This document shows, piece by piece, positions 16,620 to 25,701 of a stretch of 64,000 nucleotides of DNA. A model generated the notes under the pieces. That model did not search any database and was not told the origin of the DNA. It was given only the letters and a program-made list of their open reading frames with translations. The DNA is taken from positions 4,467-68,466 of the forward strand of contig JAKSTS010000001.1 of NCBI GenBank assembly GCA_024402455.1, given 5' to 3'. Positions within the stretch are counted from its first letter, which is position 1; each line of letters begins with the position of its first letter. Origin of the DNA: Treponemataceae bacterium (GTDB lineage: Bacteria; Spirochaetota; Spirochaetia; Treponematales; Treponemataceae). Position numbers and translations under genes: made by a program.

Positions 16620-17432
16620 ATGGAAAAAAGAGTTGGCTGCATTGGTTGTGGTGTTATGGGTGGTGCTCTTATGAGTGCTGTATGTAAAGTTGAAAATACA
16701 GAAGTACATATAAGTGATGTCGATTTTTCAAAAGCTGAAAAATTTGCAGCTGAGAACAAGGCAAATCCAGAAAAAACTAACAAGGAAGTTCTTCAGAATT
16801 CAGATTTTGTGTTTCTTGCTGTAAAACCAAATTATTTAGCTTCTGTTCTTGATGAAATTTGCGCAGTTCTTTCAAAAGATGAAATAAACAAGAAAGTATT
16901 TGTTTCAATTGCAGCTGGTGTCCGCATCAGTACAATCGCAGAAAAACTTGGCGCAAATGCAAAAATCATCAGGGTTATGCCGAATACACCTGCAATTGTA
17001 AGCGAAGGCATGATTGCCCTTGCTCCAAATGAAAGCGTTGCCGGTGACGAAATCAGTATGGTTGAAGATCTGCTTGTAAAAGCTGGTTCTGTTCAGGTCG
17101 TTCCGGAGCATTTAATGGACGGCATTACCGCTGTTTCTGGTTCTGGACCTGCTTACGGTTATTTATTTGTTGAAGCTTTGGCCGATGCTGCTGTAAAATT
17201 TGGAATTCCAAGAAAACAGGCTGTTGTTTTTGCAGCCCAGACCTTAAAAGGTGCTGCTGCAATGGTTCTTGAAACCGGCAAACATCCAGGTCAGCTTAAA
17301 GACGAGGTTTGTTCTCCGGCCGGCACAACAATTGAAGCTGTTCGTGTTCTTGAAGAAAAAGGTTTCCGTGCAGCTGTAATAGATGCTGCTGCAGCTGCTT
17401 TTGACAAATCAGTTGAATTAAGCAGAAAATAA
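16620..17432 (+). CDS. proC: Pyrroline-5-carboxylate reductase
   Basis: Last step of proline synthesis, reducing pyrroline-5-carboxylate with NAD(P)H. 270 aa, normal for the family. The N-terminal Rossmann motif is GCIGCGVMGGALM. NAD-domain features are VFLAVKPNYLASVL and IIRVMPNTPAIVSEGM. The C-terminal dimer domain has ITAVSGSGPAYGYLFVEALADAA-type helices and the signature KDEVCSPAGTTIEAV. The start follows a strong GGGGG site. It is transcribed from its own promoter, separate from proAB, so the pathway genes are adjacent but not one transcript. Confidence 0.97.
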   Translation: MEKRVGCIGCGVMGGALMSAVCKVENTEVHISDVDFSKAEKFAAENKANPEKTNKEVLQNSDFVFLAVKPNYLASVLDEICAVLSKDEINKKVFVSIAAGVRISTIAEKLGANAKIIRVMPNTPAIVSEGMIALAPNESVAGDEISMVEDLLVKAGSVQVVPEHLMDGITAVSGSGPAYGYLFVEALADAAVKFGIPRKQAVVFAAQTLKGAAAMVLETGKHPGQLKDEVCSPAGTTIEAVRVLEEKGFRAAVIDAAAAAFDKSVELSRK

Positions 17433-17443
17433 AACAGCAGAAT

Positions 17444-17485
17444 GCAAAACGGGTGGCTGCAAATCTTTAAAGCAACCCGTTTTGC
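17444..17485 (+). terminator. Hairpin after proC
   Basis: GCAAAACGGGT/ACCCGTTTTGC, an 11-bp perfect stem 11 nt after the stop codon. There is no T tract after it, so it may be a processing or stability hairpin rather than a full terminator. Confidence 0.65.
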
Positions 17486-17690
17486 GGAATAATTTCAAAA
17501 TATGAAAAGTGCTGGCTTTCTGCATATAGTGCAGATGCTGAAACAAATTCAACATGATTCTTTTTGGTCAGTTCCAATTTTATAAATTAATTTTTAAGCT
17601 CTTTTAACATAATAATTTAAAAAACTTTTTGAAGGTTGCCTCGTTTCTTAGAAATTTCATTTCTTCGTCTGTTTTGTGCTTTGTGTAAAA

Positions 17691-17719
17691 TTGCAATTTT
17701 TAGCAATTTCATTTATTAT
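17691..17719 (+). promoter_or_regulatory. Putative leaderless promoter of purD
   Basis: TTGCAA, 17 bp, TATTAT, then 6 nt to the purD ATG. There is no ribosome-binding site. Confidence 0.6.
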
Positions 17720-17725
17720 GTGCCT

Positions 17726-19072
17726 ATGAAAATTCTGGTAGTTGGTTCAGGCGGCCGTGAGCACGCCATAAGTTGGAGACTTGCAAAAAGCGGTCAGGTT
17801 GATGAAGTTGTATGTGTTCCAGGAAACGGCGGAACAATACATGAAACAAAATGCAGAAATATAGATCCACAGAATTGTGATTATGCAGAAGGGCTTTCTG
17901 GAAATGACGCAATTGCACAGATTGCATCGTTTGAGCAGGTTGATTTTGCAGTTGTTGGTCCTGAAGACCCCCTTTGTGCAGGTCTTGCGGATCAGTTGTG
18001 GAGTGTTGGAATTCCTACAGTTGGTCCAAAGGCAGCCGGAGCTGCTCTAGAAGGAAGCAAAGACACTGCAAAAGCCTTTATGCAAAAATACGGTGTTGCA
18101 GCTGCAAAAAGCGAATCTTTTACAGACCAGGCTCTTGCTGAAGAATATGTTAAAAAACATGGTGCACCAATCGTTATAAAAGCAGACGGTCTTGCTGCCG
18201 GCAAAGGTGTTGTTGTTGCACCTTCTGTAGAAGTTGCATTGAAAGCTGTAAAAGATTTTATGCAGGACGGAAAGCTTGGCAATGCCGGTACGAAACTCGT
18301 AATTGAAGATTATCTTCAGGGTGTTGAAATTTCTGTTCTTGCAGCTGTTTCTGTAACAAAAGAATTAACCCAGAAAGGCAAATCATGCATTCTGCCGTTT
18401 CTTCCTGCACGCGACCACAAAAGATTGAATGATGGTGCAAAAGGTCCGAATACAGGCGGAATGGGCGCTGTTTCTCCTCTTTCTGATGTTTCTGAACAGA
18501 CAATGGCTCAATTCAATAAAGACATTCTTGAACCGACACTTAAAGGTCTTGAAGCAGAAGGTTTTGATTACCGTGGTTTTATCTTTTTTGGCGTAATGCT
18601 TTGCAAAGACGGTCCGAAACTTCTTGAATATAATGTTCGTCTTGGTGATCCTGAAACTCAGGCTGTTCTGCCTCTTATGGACTTTGATTTTGCAGAGCTG
18701 TGCAAGGCAATTATAGACGAAGAACAGACAGGTGCACTTAAAGACTTTGAATCAAAATTAAAGTGGAAAAAAGGCTTTGTATGTGCTCCTGTGGCAGTTT
18801 CAGGCGGTTATCCGAATGCTTATGAAAAAGGCAAAGAAATTACGCTTAAAAACGGCAATGATACAACAAAAGTGTTTATTGCCGGTGGACAGCAGAAAGG
18901 CGGCAAGCTTGTAACTTCTGGCGGTCGTGTTCTTGCAGTTTCTGCTTTTGGAAGCACTTTTGAAGAAGCATTTAAAACAGCATACAGTGCAATGAACGAT
19001 GTATCTTTTGACGGAATGTTTTACAGAAAAGACATCGGACTTCCTGGTGCTGCAGAATCTGGTGAACTTTAA
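17726..19072 (+). CDS. purD: Phosphoribosylamine--glycine ligase (GAR synthetase)
   Basis: ATP-grasp enzyme of purine synthesis joining glycine to phosphoribosylamine. 448 aa, slightly longer than the usual 420-430. N-terminus MKILVVGSGGREHAISWRLA is the family signature. Further motifs: VVGPEDPLCAGLADQL, the ATP-grasp segment IVIKADGLAAGKGVVVA, and NTGGMGAVSPL. FFGVMLCKDGPKLLEYNVRL with GDPETQ is the metal and active-site region. An in-frame extension of 30 codons upstream is rejected because it is not family-like. The ATG has no Shine-Dalgarno and is placed 6 nt after a -10 element. It stands as a single-gene unit with its own terminator, not in a pur operon. Confidence 0.97.
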   Translation: MKILVVGSGGREHAISWRLAKSGQVDEVVCVPGNGGTIHETKCRNIDPQNCDYAEGLSGNDAIAQIASFEQVDFAVVGPEDPLCAGLADQLWSVGIPTVGPKAAGAALEGSKDTAKAFMQKYGVAAAKSESFTDQALAEEYVKKHGAPIVIKADGLAAGKGVVVAPSVEVALKAVKDFMQDGKLGNAGTKLVIEDYLQGVEISVLAAVSVTKELTQKGKSCILPFLPARDHKRLNDGAKGPNTGGMGAVSPLSDVSEQTMAQFNKDILEPTLKGLEAEGFDYRGFIFFGVMLCKDGPKLLEYNVRLGDPETQAVLPLMDFDFAELCKAIIDEEQTGALKDFESKLKWKKGFVCAPVAVSGGYPNAYEKGKEITLKNGNDTTKVFIAGGQQKGGKLVTSGGRVLAVSAFGSTFEEAFKTAYSAMNDVSFDGMFYRKDIGLPGAAESGEL

Positions 19073-19093
19073 TTAAAGGCTGTTATTTTATAG

Positions 19094-19130
19094 AAAAGGT
19101 GTTTTGGCATTTGTCAAAGCACCTTTTTTT
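19094..19130 (+). terminator. Terminator of purD
   Basis: AAAAGGTGTTTTG pairs with CAAAGCACCTTTT (one wobble) and runs into a T tract. Confidence 0.88.
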
Positions 19131-19238
19131 ATTCGTGCCGAAAGCTTAGCATCTGCTTTCAAAGAAAATGGAATTGTTCTGTTGGCGTTGTTGATTCAGG
19201 ATGCAAAGGTAATCCGAAATATAATTTAATTTTTCTGC

Positions 19239-19267
19239 TTAAAAAATCAGAATAATCAGTGTATACT
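19239..19267 (+). promoter_or_regulatory. Putative leaderless promoter
   Basis: TTAAAA, 17 bp, TATACT, then 6 nt to ATG 19274 of the diacylglycerol-kinase-fold gene. No ribosome-binding site lies between. Confidence 0.55.
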
Positions 19268-19273
19268 AAAAGA

Positions 19274-20446
19274 ATGAATGCAATAGATTTATCTGAATAT
19301 TTGGCTCCAATTATCAAGGTTTGTCCTCTTTGGAAAAATGAAATTCTGCATGCTACAGTTATTGCAAACCCTGCTGCCGGCGGTTTTACCCGAAAAAAAA
19401 TTGCTTTAGAGCATGAATCTGTTCTTAAAGCAAAAAGCGAAGCTGCTGCAAAAAAGGAACAGTCTTGTAAAGCTTTTTCCATAAATGTTTATGAAACAGA
19501 ACGGGCTGGTGCGACTGCTTCTTTTATTCAGAAATTCGTAAAAGAAGCTTCAATGCCGGAAAATTTAGACACAAAATATCTTATTGTTACTGCTGGCGGC
19601 GACGGCACTTCGCTTGAAGTTCAGACTGCTTTAGTACGTATTGCATTCGATTTGGGCGGAGAATATGAAAATATAATAAAAAACCGCATAACAATGCTCC
19701 GGCTTCCTTTTGGAACCGGAAATGATGGTTCTGACGGCTGGTCTTTGGAAGAATCTTTGGAGCTGCTTGAAGAAAATACGCATTTTTCGTGTCAGCGTGC
19801 CGTAAAAGTTGATTGCCGTCAGGGAAGCGAAATTCCTGATTTTGAATATTCACATAATGATGAAAGTCTTTCTGCAAATCCTCCGTGGTATGCATTTAAT
19901 ATTGCAAGCATTGGAATTGATGCTTTTATTACGCATATGACGAACAGAACTAAAAGCCATCTGCCAGGAAATTTTTATAAATATTGGATTGATTTAGCGT
20001 GTTTGTTTTATGGTTTGAAATATAAATCTGGAATGGCAGAAATTAGGGCATATGACAAAAACGGTGCTGTTATAGAAACACTGAAAACAGGAATTGTTTT
20101 TTGCCTGCTTGGCGTGTCTGGACACAGAACTTATGGCAGTCATCAGAAAATATTGCCGGATGACAGAAATGTCTGCATTGCAAAAAAAATGTCATTAATG
20201 ACAAAAATGCTGCTGAAGGAAAAATTCAAATCAGGAAAACATATAAATCATAAGCTTGCATTTTTGTGTTCTGCTGAAAAGCTTGAAGTAGAATATGATC
20301 AGCCGATTCTTGTTCAAATGGATGGCGAAGTTCATCTTGTATGTAAAGAGAATTTTCCACTTACCTTTGAAAGGACGGAATCTGTTATAAGAATAATAGA
20401 AAAAGACACTGCTCCTTATTATAAAGGCGCAGAGCGGGTCAATTAA
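19274..20446 (+). CDS. Diacylglycerol kinase catalytic-domain family protein
   Basis: 390 aa. The NAD/DAG-kinase fold is recognised from ATVIANPAAGGF at about 27-38, VTAGGDGTSLEV at about 105-116 (GGDGT nucleotide-binding motif) and RLPFGTGNDGSDGW. The C-terminal beta-sandwich ends in ILVQMDGEVHLV, like the E-D-G region of lipid kinases (YegS/DgkB group). It probably phosphorylates a lipid or sphingoid-type substrate, but the substrate cannot be told from sequence. The start is ATG 19274; a GTG five codons upstream would fall inside the promoter. There is no Shine-Dalgarno. Its 76-bp distance to the nuclease gene, which has its own strong RBS, leaves co-transcription possible. Confidence 0.85.
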   Translation: MNAIDLSEYLAPIIKVCPLWKNEILHATVIANPAAGGFTRKKIALEHESVLKAKSEAAAKKEQSCKAFSINVYETERAGATASFIQKFVKEASMPENLDTKYLIVTAGGDGTSLEVQTALVRIAFDLGGEYENIIKNRITMLRLPFGTGNDGSDGWSLEESLELLEENTHFSCQRAVKVDCRQGSEIPDFEYSHNDESLSANPPWYAFNIASIGIDAFITHMTNRTKSHLPGNFYKYWIDLACLFYGLKYKSGMAEIRAYDKNGAVIETLKTGIVFCLLGVSGHRTYGSHQKILPDDRNVCIAKKMSLMTKMLLKEKFKSGKHINHKLAFLCSAEKLEVEYDQPILVQMDGEVHLVCKENFPLTFERTESVIRIIEKDTAPYYKGAERVN

Positions 20447-20522
20447 AAGTGAAATCTAAAATCAGTTTTAAATATTTCTGTTATAAAAACTTTTTGCTTT
20501 AAATATTTATTTTGGAGGAATT

Positions 20523-21488
20523 ATGCCAGAAAAGAAAACAAAATCAACGACTACAAAGAAAAGTTCCGGTTCGTCTGCAAAAAAAACGTCTGGAACAAAA
20601 AAAGGCAAGAAAAAGATAACTTTAACTTTTAAGGAACTGATAATAATTGCTGTTGCTTTTATTGCCTTGTTTATTGCATATCAATATTCGCCTGCAGTTC
20701 GTTCTGTTGTAGATTATGTTATTGCAGAAATATTTGTAGAAGAATCTGTGCCTGTTCAAGGCGGTGTATCGATTGGTTCTGTTGATCTGTCGGACGAATA
20801 TTTACTGCCTGTCTGTCCTGGTGGAAAAGACCACCAGCATCGTGATTTTTCAGGTTATAGTGTATGTTACCGCGAATCTTATGAACAGGCAGAATGGGCT
20901 GCAACTTGCCTTACACGTGAAAAAGTAAGCAAAAAAGCTTCAAGCCGCACTGATAATTTCCGTTCTGATCCTCAGATTGCAACAGGTTCTGCTTCGCCTG
21001 ATGATTATAAGAGTACAGGTTATGACAGAGGACACCTTGTTCCTGCAGCAGATTTGGCGTGGAGCGCTGAATCTATGGAAGATTCTTTTTATATGAGCAA
21101 TATGAGCCCGCAGGCAGCAAAATTTAACCGCGGCATCTGGAAAGAACTTGAAGAACAGGTTCGGGAATGGGCAAAAAAATATGGAACAGTATATACTGTT
21201 TCAGGACCAATTCTGGAAAAGAAAAAATATAAAACTATTGGTGAAAATAAAGTTGCTGTTCCAGAATATTATTATAAAGTTCTGCTTGCTCATACAGATG
21301 ATGATAAATGGGAAGCAATAGGCTTTATCTTGCCGAATGAAGATTCCAAAAAATCATTTATTGATTTTGCAGTTTCTGTTGATGAAGTTGAAGAACGCTG
21401 CAATATTGACTTTTTTGCTCCTCTCGATGATGAAGCTGAAGCAGTTCTGGAATCTCAATATAATGCGGCTTTCTGGGGCTTAAAATAG
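20523..21488 (+). CDS. Membrane-anchored DNA/RNA non-specific endonuclease (NucA family)
   Basis: 321 aa. A Lys/Ser/Thr-rich cytoplasmic tail of 35 residues precedes one membrane helix (about 37-56, LIIIAVAFIALFIAYQY). An external nuclease domain follows: RTDNFRSDPQIATGSA, then GYDRGHLVPAADL (DRGH at 168-171, catalytic histidine), the metal asparagine in AKFNRGIWKELE at about 202, and VYTVSGPIL. All ββα-metal residues seem present. It faces the periplasm and probably degrades extracellular nucleic acid for nutrition. The start is backed by GGAGG. No immunity protein is adjacent, which suits export as the means of self-protection. Confidence 0.92.
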   Translation: MPEKKTKSTTTKKSSGSSAKKTSGTKKGKKKITLTFKELIIIAVAFIALFIAYQYSPAVRSVVDYVIAEIFVEESVPVQGGVSIGSVDLSDEYLLPVCPGGKDHQHRDFSGYSVCYRESYEQAEWAATCLTREKVSKKASSRTDNFRSDPQIATGSASPDDYKSTGYDRGHLVPAADLAWSAESMEDSFYMSNMSPQAAKFNRGIWKELEEQVREWAKKYGTVYTVSGPILEKKKYKTIGENKVAVPEYYYKVLLAHTDDDKWEAIGFILPNEDSKKSFIDFAVSVDEVEERCNIDFFAPLDDEAEAVLESQYNAAFWGLK

Positions 21489-21578
21489 CAGATTGAACTA
21501 TAAAACTGCAGGAATATTAAAACCTGCAAAACTGTTTTTAGTTTGTGTATTTTTATTTCATTTAAATATTTTCAACAG

Positions 21579-21608
21579 GGCTTCGGGTTTTTTCCGAAGC
21601 CTTTTTTT
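21579..21608 (+). terminator. Rho-independent terminator
   Basis: GGCTTCGG-GTTTTTT-CCGAAGCC followed by seven T residues, about 90 nt after the nuclease stop. Confidence 0.93.
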
Positions 21609-22136
21609 ATGTTCCTTGCAGTATTTATGAATATATTGCAATGTTTTTTATGTGAAAGAATGTCCTTCTGCATGATTGCTTATTTGTGCGAACAAAATAA
21701 AATTAAATAAGCGTTAAATGTTTTTATAATAAAAACAAAAAACAGAAAATATTTCTTGTGATGAAAATAAACATTATTAACTGCAGGCTGTTTTTGTAGT
21801 TAATAGAGAATTGACCTGAATTTAAGGATATAAAATGGTTGTTTTGCTTATAAAGCAGATGTTCAAAAGTGTACAGCTGTGTTTTTTTTATGCTTCTGTG
21901 TATTCCTTTGTTTTATGCGAACTTAATTAAAAACGCGGCTGCTGGTTTTTGCTGCATAAAATTTAACTGATTCAGGCAGCAGATTAAGCTTTTTCAATAT
22001 CTAAAATTACAAATGTTTCTATTATTTGTTGAATATATCTTAAAATGTTTCTGGAAAGAAAACAAACATAAATGCTTTACAAAACTGAATATCTGGCTTA
22101 GTGTTTTTATAGAGAATTTTTTATGGAGGCCAATGA

Positions 22137-22223
22137 ATGAAAAGATTTGCTGTTTATCTGGCATTTGCTTTGATGTTTATGACGATGTTTGCAAGCTGTG
22201 CCATAACTCATACTTACAGCTGA
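22137..22223 (+). CDS. Tiny lipoprotein, 28 aa
   Basis: A GGAGG box sits 6 nt before the ATG. The product starts MKRFAVYLAFALMFMTM and continues FASC-AITHTYS. The KR start, hydrophobic core and FASC lipobox form a complete type II signal peptide. Cleavage would leave a lipidated peptide of only eight residues (CAITHTYS). This recalls entericidin-like or lysis-type small lipoproteins in layout, though I see no sequence match. A 16-bp hairpin follows within 20 nt of the stop. An overlapping longer frame at 22,133 lacks protein-like character. Confidence 0.55.
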   Translation: MKRFAVYLAFALMFMTMFASCAITHTYS

Positions 22224-22239
22224 AAATTTTGCCAGAAAG

Positions 22240-22283
22240 AAAATGCTTAAGTCTGTTTTTACTGCAGCAGACTTACGCATTTT
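22240..22283 (+). terminator. Hairpin after the tiny lipoprotein gene
   Basis: AAAATGCTTAAGTCTG pairs with CAGACTTACGCATTTT (one mismatch). The downstream sequence is AT-rich but not a clean T tract. Confidence 0.6.
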
Positions 22284-22350
22284 ATATTGTACTTACGTAT
22301 TTTTTGTTTTTACATGATGGCATGTATTAAATTTTAATTTAAGCTAAATA

Positions 22351-22399
22351 ATTCTTATTATAAAAATAATAAAGTGGATAAGGTTTTTATAATAAGAAT
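22351..22399. terminator. Perfect AT-only inverted repeat, 16-bp arms
   Basis: ATTCTTATTATAAAAA and TTTTTATAATAAGAAT flank a 17-nt loop, just beyond the stop of the DUF1266-like gene (minus strand). It is probably that gene's terminator or a transcript-end stabiliser. Confidence 0.6.
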
Positions 22400-22418
22400 A
22401 TAAAATGTTACAATGAAA

Positions 22419-25400
22419 TTATCCCTTGGTATTAGGTAAAGCACCATCATGTATTTCATTTAATTTTAGATAATATTCATAGTTTTCAATTAGTTTATTT
22501 AACGTTTCTTGATATCCTTGTAAATTTTCTTTAGTGATTAAGTTCCAGCCTGGCAAATTGCTTCCTTTTTCAAGGTGATGTAATGCTTTTTTTGCTAATT
22601 CAATAGCACTTTTGTAATCTCTATGTGATGCAGATTTATTTGCTTTATAAGTATAATAAATACAATTTATATTATGATAATCCGAGATGTGACCGCATTT
22701 ATTTTCATCTAGCTTTGACATTGCAAAATCCATTGTTTGCATATCACCTGCATAATAACAAATAAATGCATACGTTATGTAAAATTTGAAGTATAATTCG
22801 TTTTGTGTTTCTGTTTTTATAAATGAAAGATTTGCTTCATTATAATAGGTTTTCATTTTGTTTAATGATTTTAAATAAAGATTAAGAACTTCATTTTTAT
22901 CATCTTCTGTAATATCTTTTCCTTTATAGGTATCAACTATTTTGATTAATTCATTAGATTCTTTTATTGTTTGAATAGTAGCCATAAAGTATGCAGCGGC
23001 AGGAATTTTTTTATTTCTTTTAAGAAAGAAATCTATATCAGAAGATTCGATAGAGATTTCATAGTCATTATCTTCTGCAATTGAAATTTGTTTCCAAATT
23101 TCTGCTTCTTTTTGAGGTTTATAAACTGCATCCTTGTATGTCAAAATGCGATTGTTTTTTCTGTTTTTACCAGGAAATTTTGTGTTGTGATAAGTAAACA
23201 CATTTGTTTTTTCCTTTTCAGAAATTGTTATGTCATATTTTTTAATACAATCCATAGTTGTGTTGAAATAATTTTCACAATCTTCCTCTTCTATAAATGC
23301 AAAAAATGTAGATCCAAATGCATAATGAACAGCATAATCTTCCCAAGAGGTATAAGCATTAATAATTTCATTAATTAATGGTTTGGCAAGATTTAACGCT
23401 TCTTTTTCTGTTAGCCAACCTGCTGCGATGCTCCATCTTAAGATAGCAAGCATTTGCCCGTTATTCCATGCAAGAAGACCATGCTCACCTAATATATTTT
23501 GTATTTCAGAAGCGAAGTATAATCTTGCAATTGAAGAGCTATCCAAGCATTCTTTTATAGCAAGTTTTTCAATTGCAGTTTTTGATGTTTGTTTAAGTTT
23601 TGTTTTTACTTCATTAAAGATAACATCAAGTTCATCTTCTTTAAGTTGATAAGTTTTAAGTATGGCTATTACATCTTCTTTTGAAAAAAGGCCCCAATTT
23701 TCCTGTAAAAGAGTTAAAGATTTATTTTTTGCATAATCATATATATTTTTTTCTGGATTAACTGTAGTAATACTCAAAGATGCTCTTTCCATCAATGGTT
23801 CTGACAAAAGACAAAACCATTTTTCATCTTCAGAAAGACTGTTCCATTCTTCAATTTTAGCTGTATTGTTTTTGGAAATTATATTTTGTTCATTAAATGA
23901 ATTGTTCGATAAACCTTTTAAAGGTTCAGTTAACAGTTGATATTTATTTGAATCTTCTGATAATTGTTTTAGTGTTTTATTATCTAATGAATTTGTAAAT
24001 GGTTCAGATAAAATACTGAAGTTTGATTCATCATTTCTTATGTTGCTGTTTGTAATGCTGCCATATCGTGTTGTGATAAAGGATTTTACTTCATTTAGTT
24101 TGTCTTCTGCTGTTTTAACATCATCTATACTTGCAAATTCAGAATTACACTCTTTTAGGAGTTCTAGATATTTATCAGCTTCTCCTATGTATGAAACTGC
24201 TTTTTCTAAATCTCTTGTTTCATAATACATATAGGTACATTCTGTATAAATTTCAAACAAGTAAAATTTCATAATCATATCTAATCCTGAAACAATTTCT
24301 TTTAAATTGCCATTTACAGGAAATACTTTTTTTGCTGTTTCAAAACTTTCAATTGCTTCTTTTGCGTAGTTTTCTGTGTTTGTTAAAATATATTCAATAT
24401 TATCCATTGAGACATTTTCATTTACAATTGTACTCAATTGATAAATTTTATAAAAAGCGTTCAAATAATAATAGCTTTTTTCTTTTTCAAAATTTGTCAT
24501 TATGGACAAAAGCTGGTCTGGTCGATTGTCATCAATTAAACTAAATCCACACCATGTATAAAAACGATGATAAACATTTGTTTTTGATTTGACTTTCTCA
24601 AAAATTTTGATATATTCGTCAAGGTGATCGTAATTTTCTGAAGCAACTAAATCCCACAAAGCTATAATAGGAACATTTGATTTTTCCTTTCTTACAGCTT
24701 TGTATGTTTCTTTTTCTGTGTATGATAAAGATTTTATACCGAAATAATTATATTTTCGCATTAAATACCATTTTGAAGCTTCTTCACAAGGGTTATAAAT
24801 CGCATCTGCATAGGTTAAAATACGACTGTTTTTTCTGTTTTTAGCAGGAAATTTTATATCATGACTGATATTCTGTTTTCTAGATCCATTATATTTTTTT
24901 ATTTCAGCAGAAAAGTCTTTTTGATATTTTTTTAAATCACAAATCCATAATAAATCATAAAAAGACCAGCCTAAAGCAAAATGGCTTGTATAATCTTCCC
25001 ATGAATCATATGCATCAAGAATTTGTTCCATGATAGGTTTTGCTGTTTCTACAGCTTCTGTTTCAGAAAACCAACCGACTGCAACACACCATCTTATAAC
25101 AGACAAGATTCGCATTGCATCTAAAGCTAAAAAATGGTGTTCGCCCATTTTTTCTTTATTTTCTGCATAAAACCACAAATACATAATCTGATAAATGTCA
25201 AGACATTCAATTGTTGCAATTTCATCTATAGAAGAATCAGGATATTTTTCATAAAAATTTTTTGCTATAATATATTCATTAGAAAAACCCCATTTGCCAT
25301 TTTCATATTTTTCAACAAGATTTAAGACATCTTCTCTTGAATAAAGTTTCCAGCTACTTTCAAGGTAGTTTTTTGAATTTTTCCCATTATTTTTAGGTTC

Positions 25401-25574
25401 CGGATTTACGGTTGTCAGGCTCATTTTTTTGGGACTCAAAAATGGTTCTGTCAAAAGACAGAGCCATTGTTCGTCTTCAGAAAGTCTATTCCATTCTTCA
25501 AGCATTTTACTTGAAGAATCAGCAAAAAGCGAAAAACATAAACAAATAAATACAACAACAGCAATTCTTTTCAT
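22419..25574 (-). CDS. Large secreted protein with two DUF1266-like halves
   Basis: 1051 aa with a signal peptide (MKRIAVVVFICLCFSLFA). The protein is an internal duplication. Both halves open with EEWN-LSEDE-W-CLL-EP. Both contain a W-LYSREDV / W-LFSKEDV segment, then ILSVIRWCVAVGWFSETEA / MLAILRWSIAAGWLTEKEA with YDSWEDY / YTSWEDY, and KNRKNSRILTYADAIY / KNRKNNRILTYKDAVY. The RW..A.GW...EA...SW pattern resembles DUF1266 (YbeU/YbeR family), here exported. Helical TPR-like stretches follow each half. Function is unknown. The start at 25574 is taken from the signal peptide and from a -35/-10 pair ending 7 nt upstream. It may be co-regulated with the secreted protein upstream on the same strand. 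Confidence 0.75.
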   Translation of the reverse strand: MKRIAVVVFICLCFSLFADSSSKMLEEWNRLSEDEQWLCLLTEPFLSPKKMSLTTVNPEPKNNGKNSKNYLESSWKLYSREDVLNLVEKYENGKWGFSNEYIIAKNFYEKYPDSSIDEIATIECLDIYQIMYLWFYAENKEKMGEHHFLALDAMRILSVIRWCVAVGWFSETEAVETAKPIMEQILDAYDSWEDYTSHFALGWSFYDLLWICDLKKYQKDFSAEIKKYNGSRKQNISHDIKFPAKNRKNSRILTYADAIYNPCEEASKWYLMRKYNYFGIKSLSYTEKETYKAVRKEKSNVPIIALWDLVASENYDHLDEYIKIFEKVKSKTNVYHRFYTWCGFSLIDDNRPDQLLSIMTNFEKEKSYYYLNAFYKIYQLSTIVNENVSMDNIEYILTNTENYAKEAIESFETAKKVFPVNGNLKEIVSGLDMIMKFYLFEIYTECTYMYYETRDLEKAVSYIGEADKYLELLKECNSEFASIDDVKTAEDKLNEVKSFITTRYGSITNSNIRNDESNFSILSEPFTNSLDNKTLKQLSEDSNKYQLLTEPLKGLSNNSFNEQNIISKNNTAKIEEWNSLSEDEKWFCLLSEPLMERASLSITTVNPEKNIYDYAKNKSLTLLQENWGLFSKEDVIAILKTYQLKEDELDVIFNEVKTKLKQTSKTAIEKLAIKECLDSSSIARLYFASEIQNILGEHGLLAWNNGQMLAILRWSIAAGWLTEKEALNLAKPLINEIINAYTSWEDYAVHYAFGSTFFAFIEEEDCENYFNTTMDCIKKYDITISEKEKTNVFTYHNTKFPGKNRKNNRILTYKDAVYKPQKEAEIWKQISIAEDNDYEISIESSDIDFFLKRNKKIPAAAYFMATIQTIKESNELIKIVDTYKGKDITEDDKNEVLNLYLKSLNKMKTYYNEANLSFIKTETQNELYFKFYITYAFICYYAGDMQTMDFAMSKLDENKCGHISDYHNINCIYYTYKANKSASHRDYKSAIELAKKALHHLEKGSNLPGWNLITKENLQGYQETLNKLIENYEYYLKLNEIHDGALPNTKG

Positions 25575-25581
25575 AGTAAAC

Positions 25582-25610
25582 ATATTAAATAAAACGATTG
25601 AGAGCTTCAA
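25582..25610 (-). promoter_or_regulatory. Putative leaderless promoter of the DUF1266-like gene
   Basis: TTGAAG, 17 bp, TAATAT, then 7 nt to the ATG at 25574. No Shine-Dalgarno. Confidence 0.5.
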
Positions 25611-25701
25611 TATATATTGGGAATTTGCTTTAAATATTTGTGTAAAATAAAAAGCTCTTTAGGCTAAACGTAATATCCTAAAAGATGAATCTTAATATAA
25701 G

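Larger units (their letters stand above)
21489..22418. other. 930-bp AT-rich gap with small ORF and hairpins
   Basis: Holds a terminator near 21,580, a 28-codon lipoprotein gene at 22,137 and two strong inverted repeats near 22,240 and 22,351. A 31-codon frame at 21,835 with a weak AAGGA is also present but not convincing. No structured RNA family was recognised between 21,610 and 22,130. Confidence 0.6.

Noticed and set aside
21835..21930. 31-codon frame with AAGGA upstream
   Set aside because: No recognisable signal or helix pattern and no terminator; weaker than the 28-aa lipoprotein nearby.
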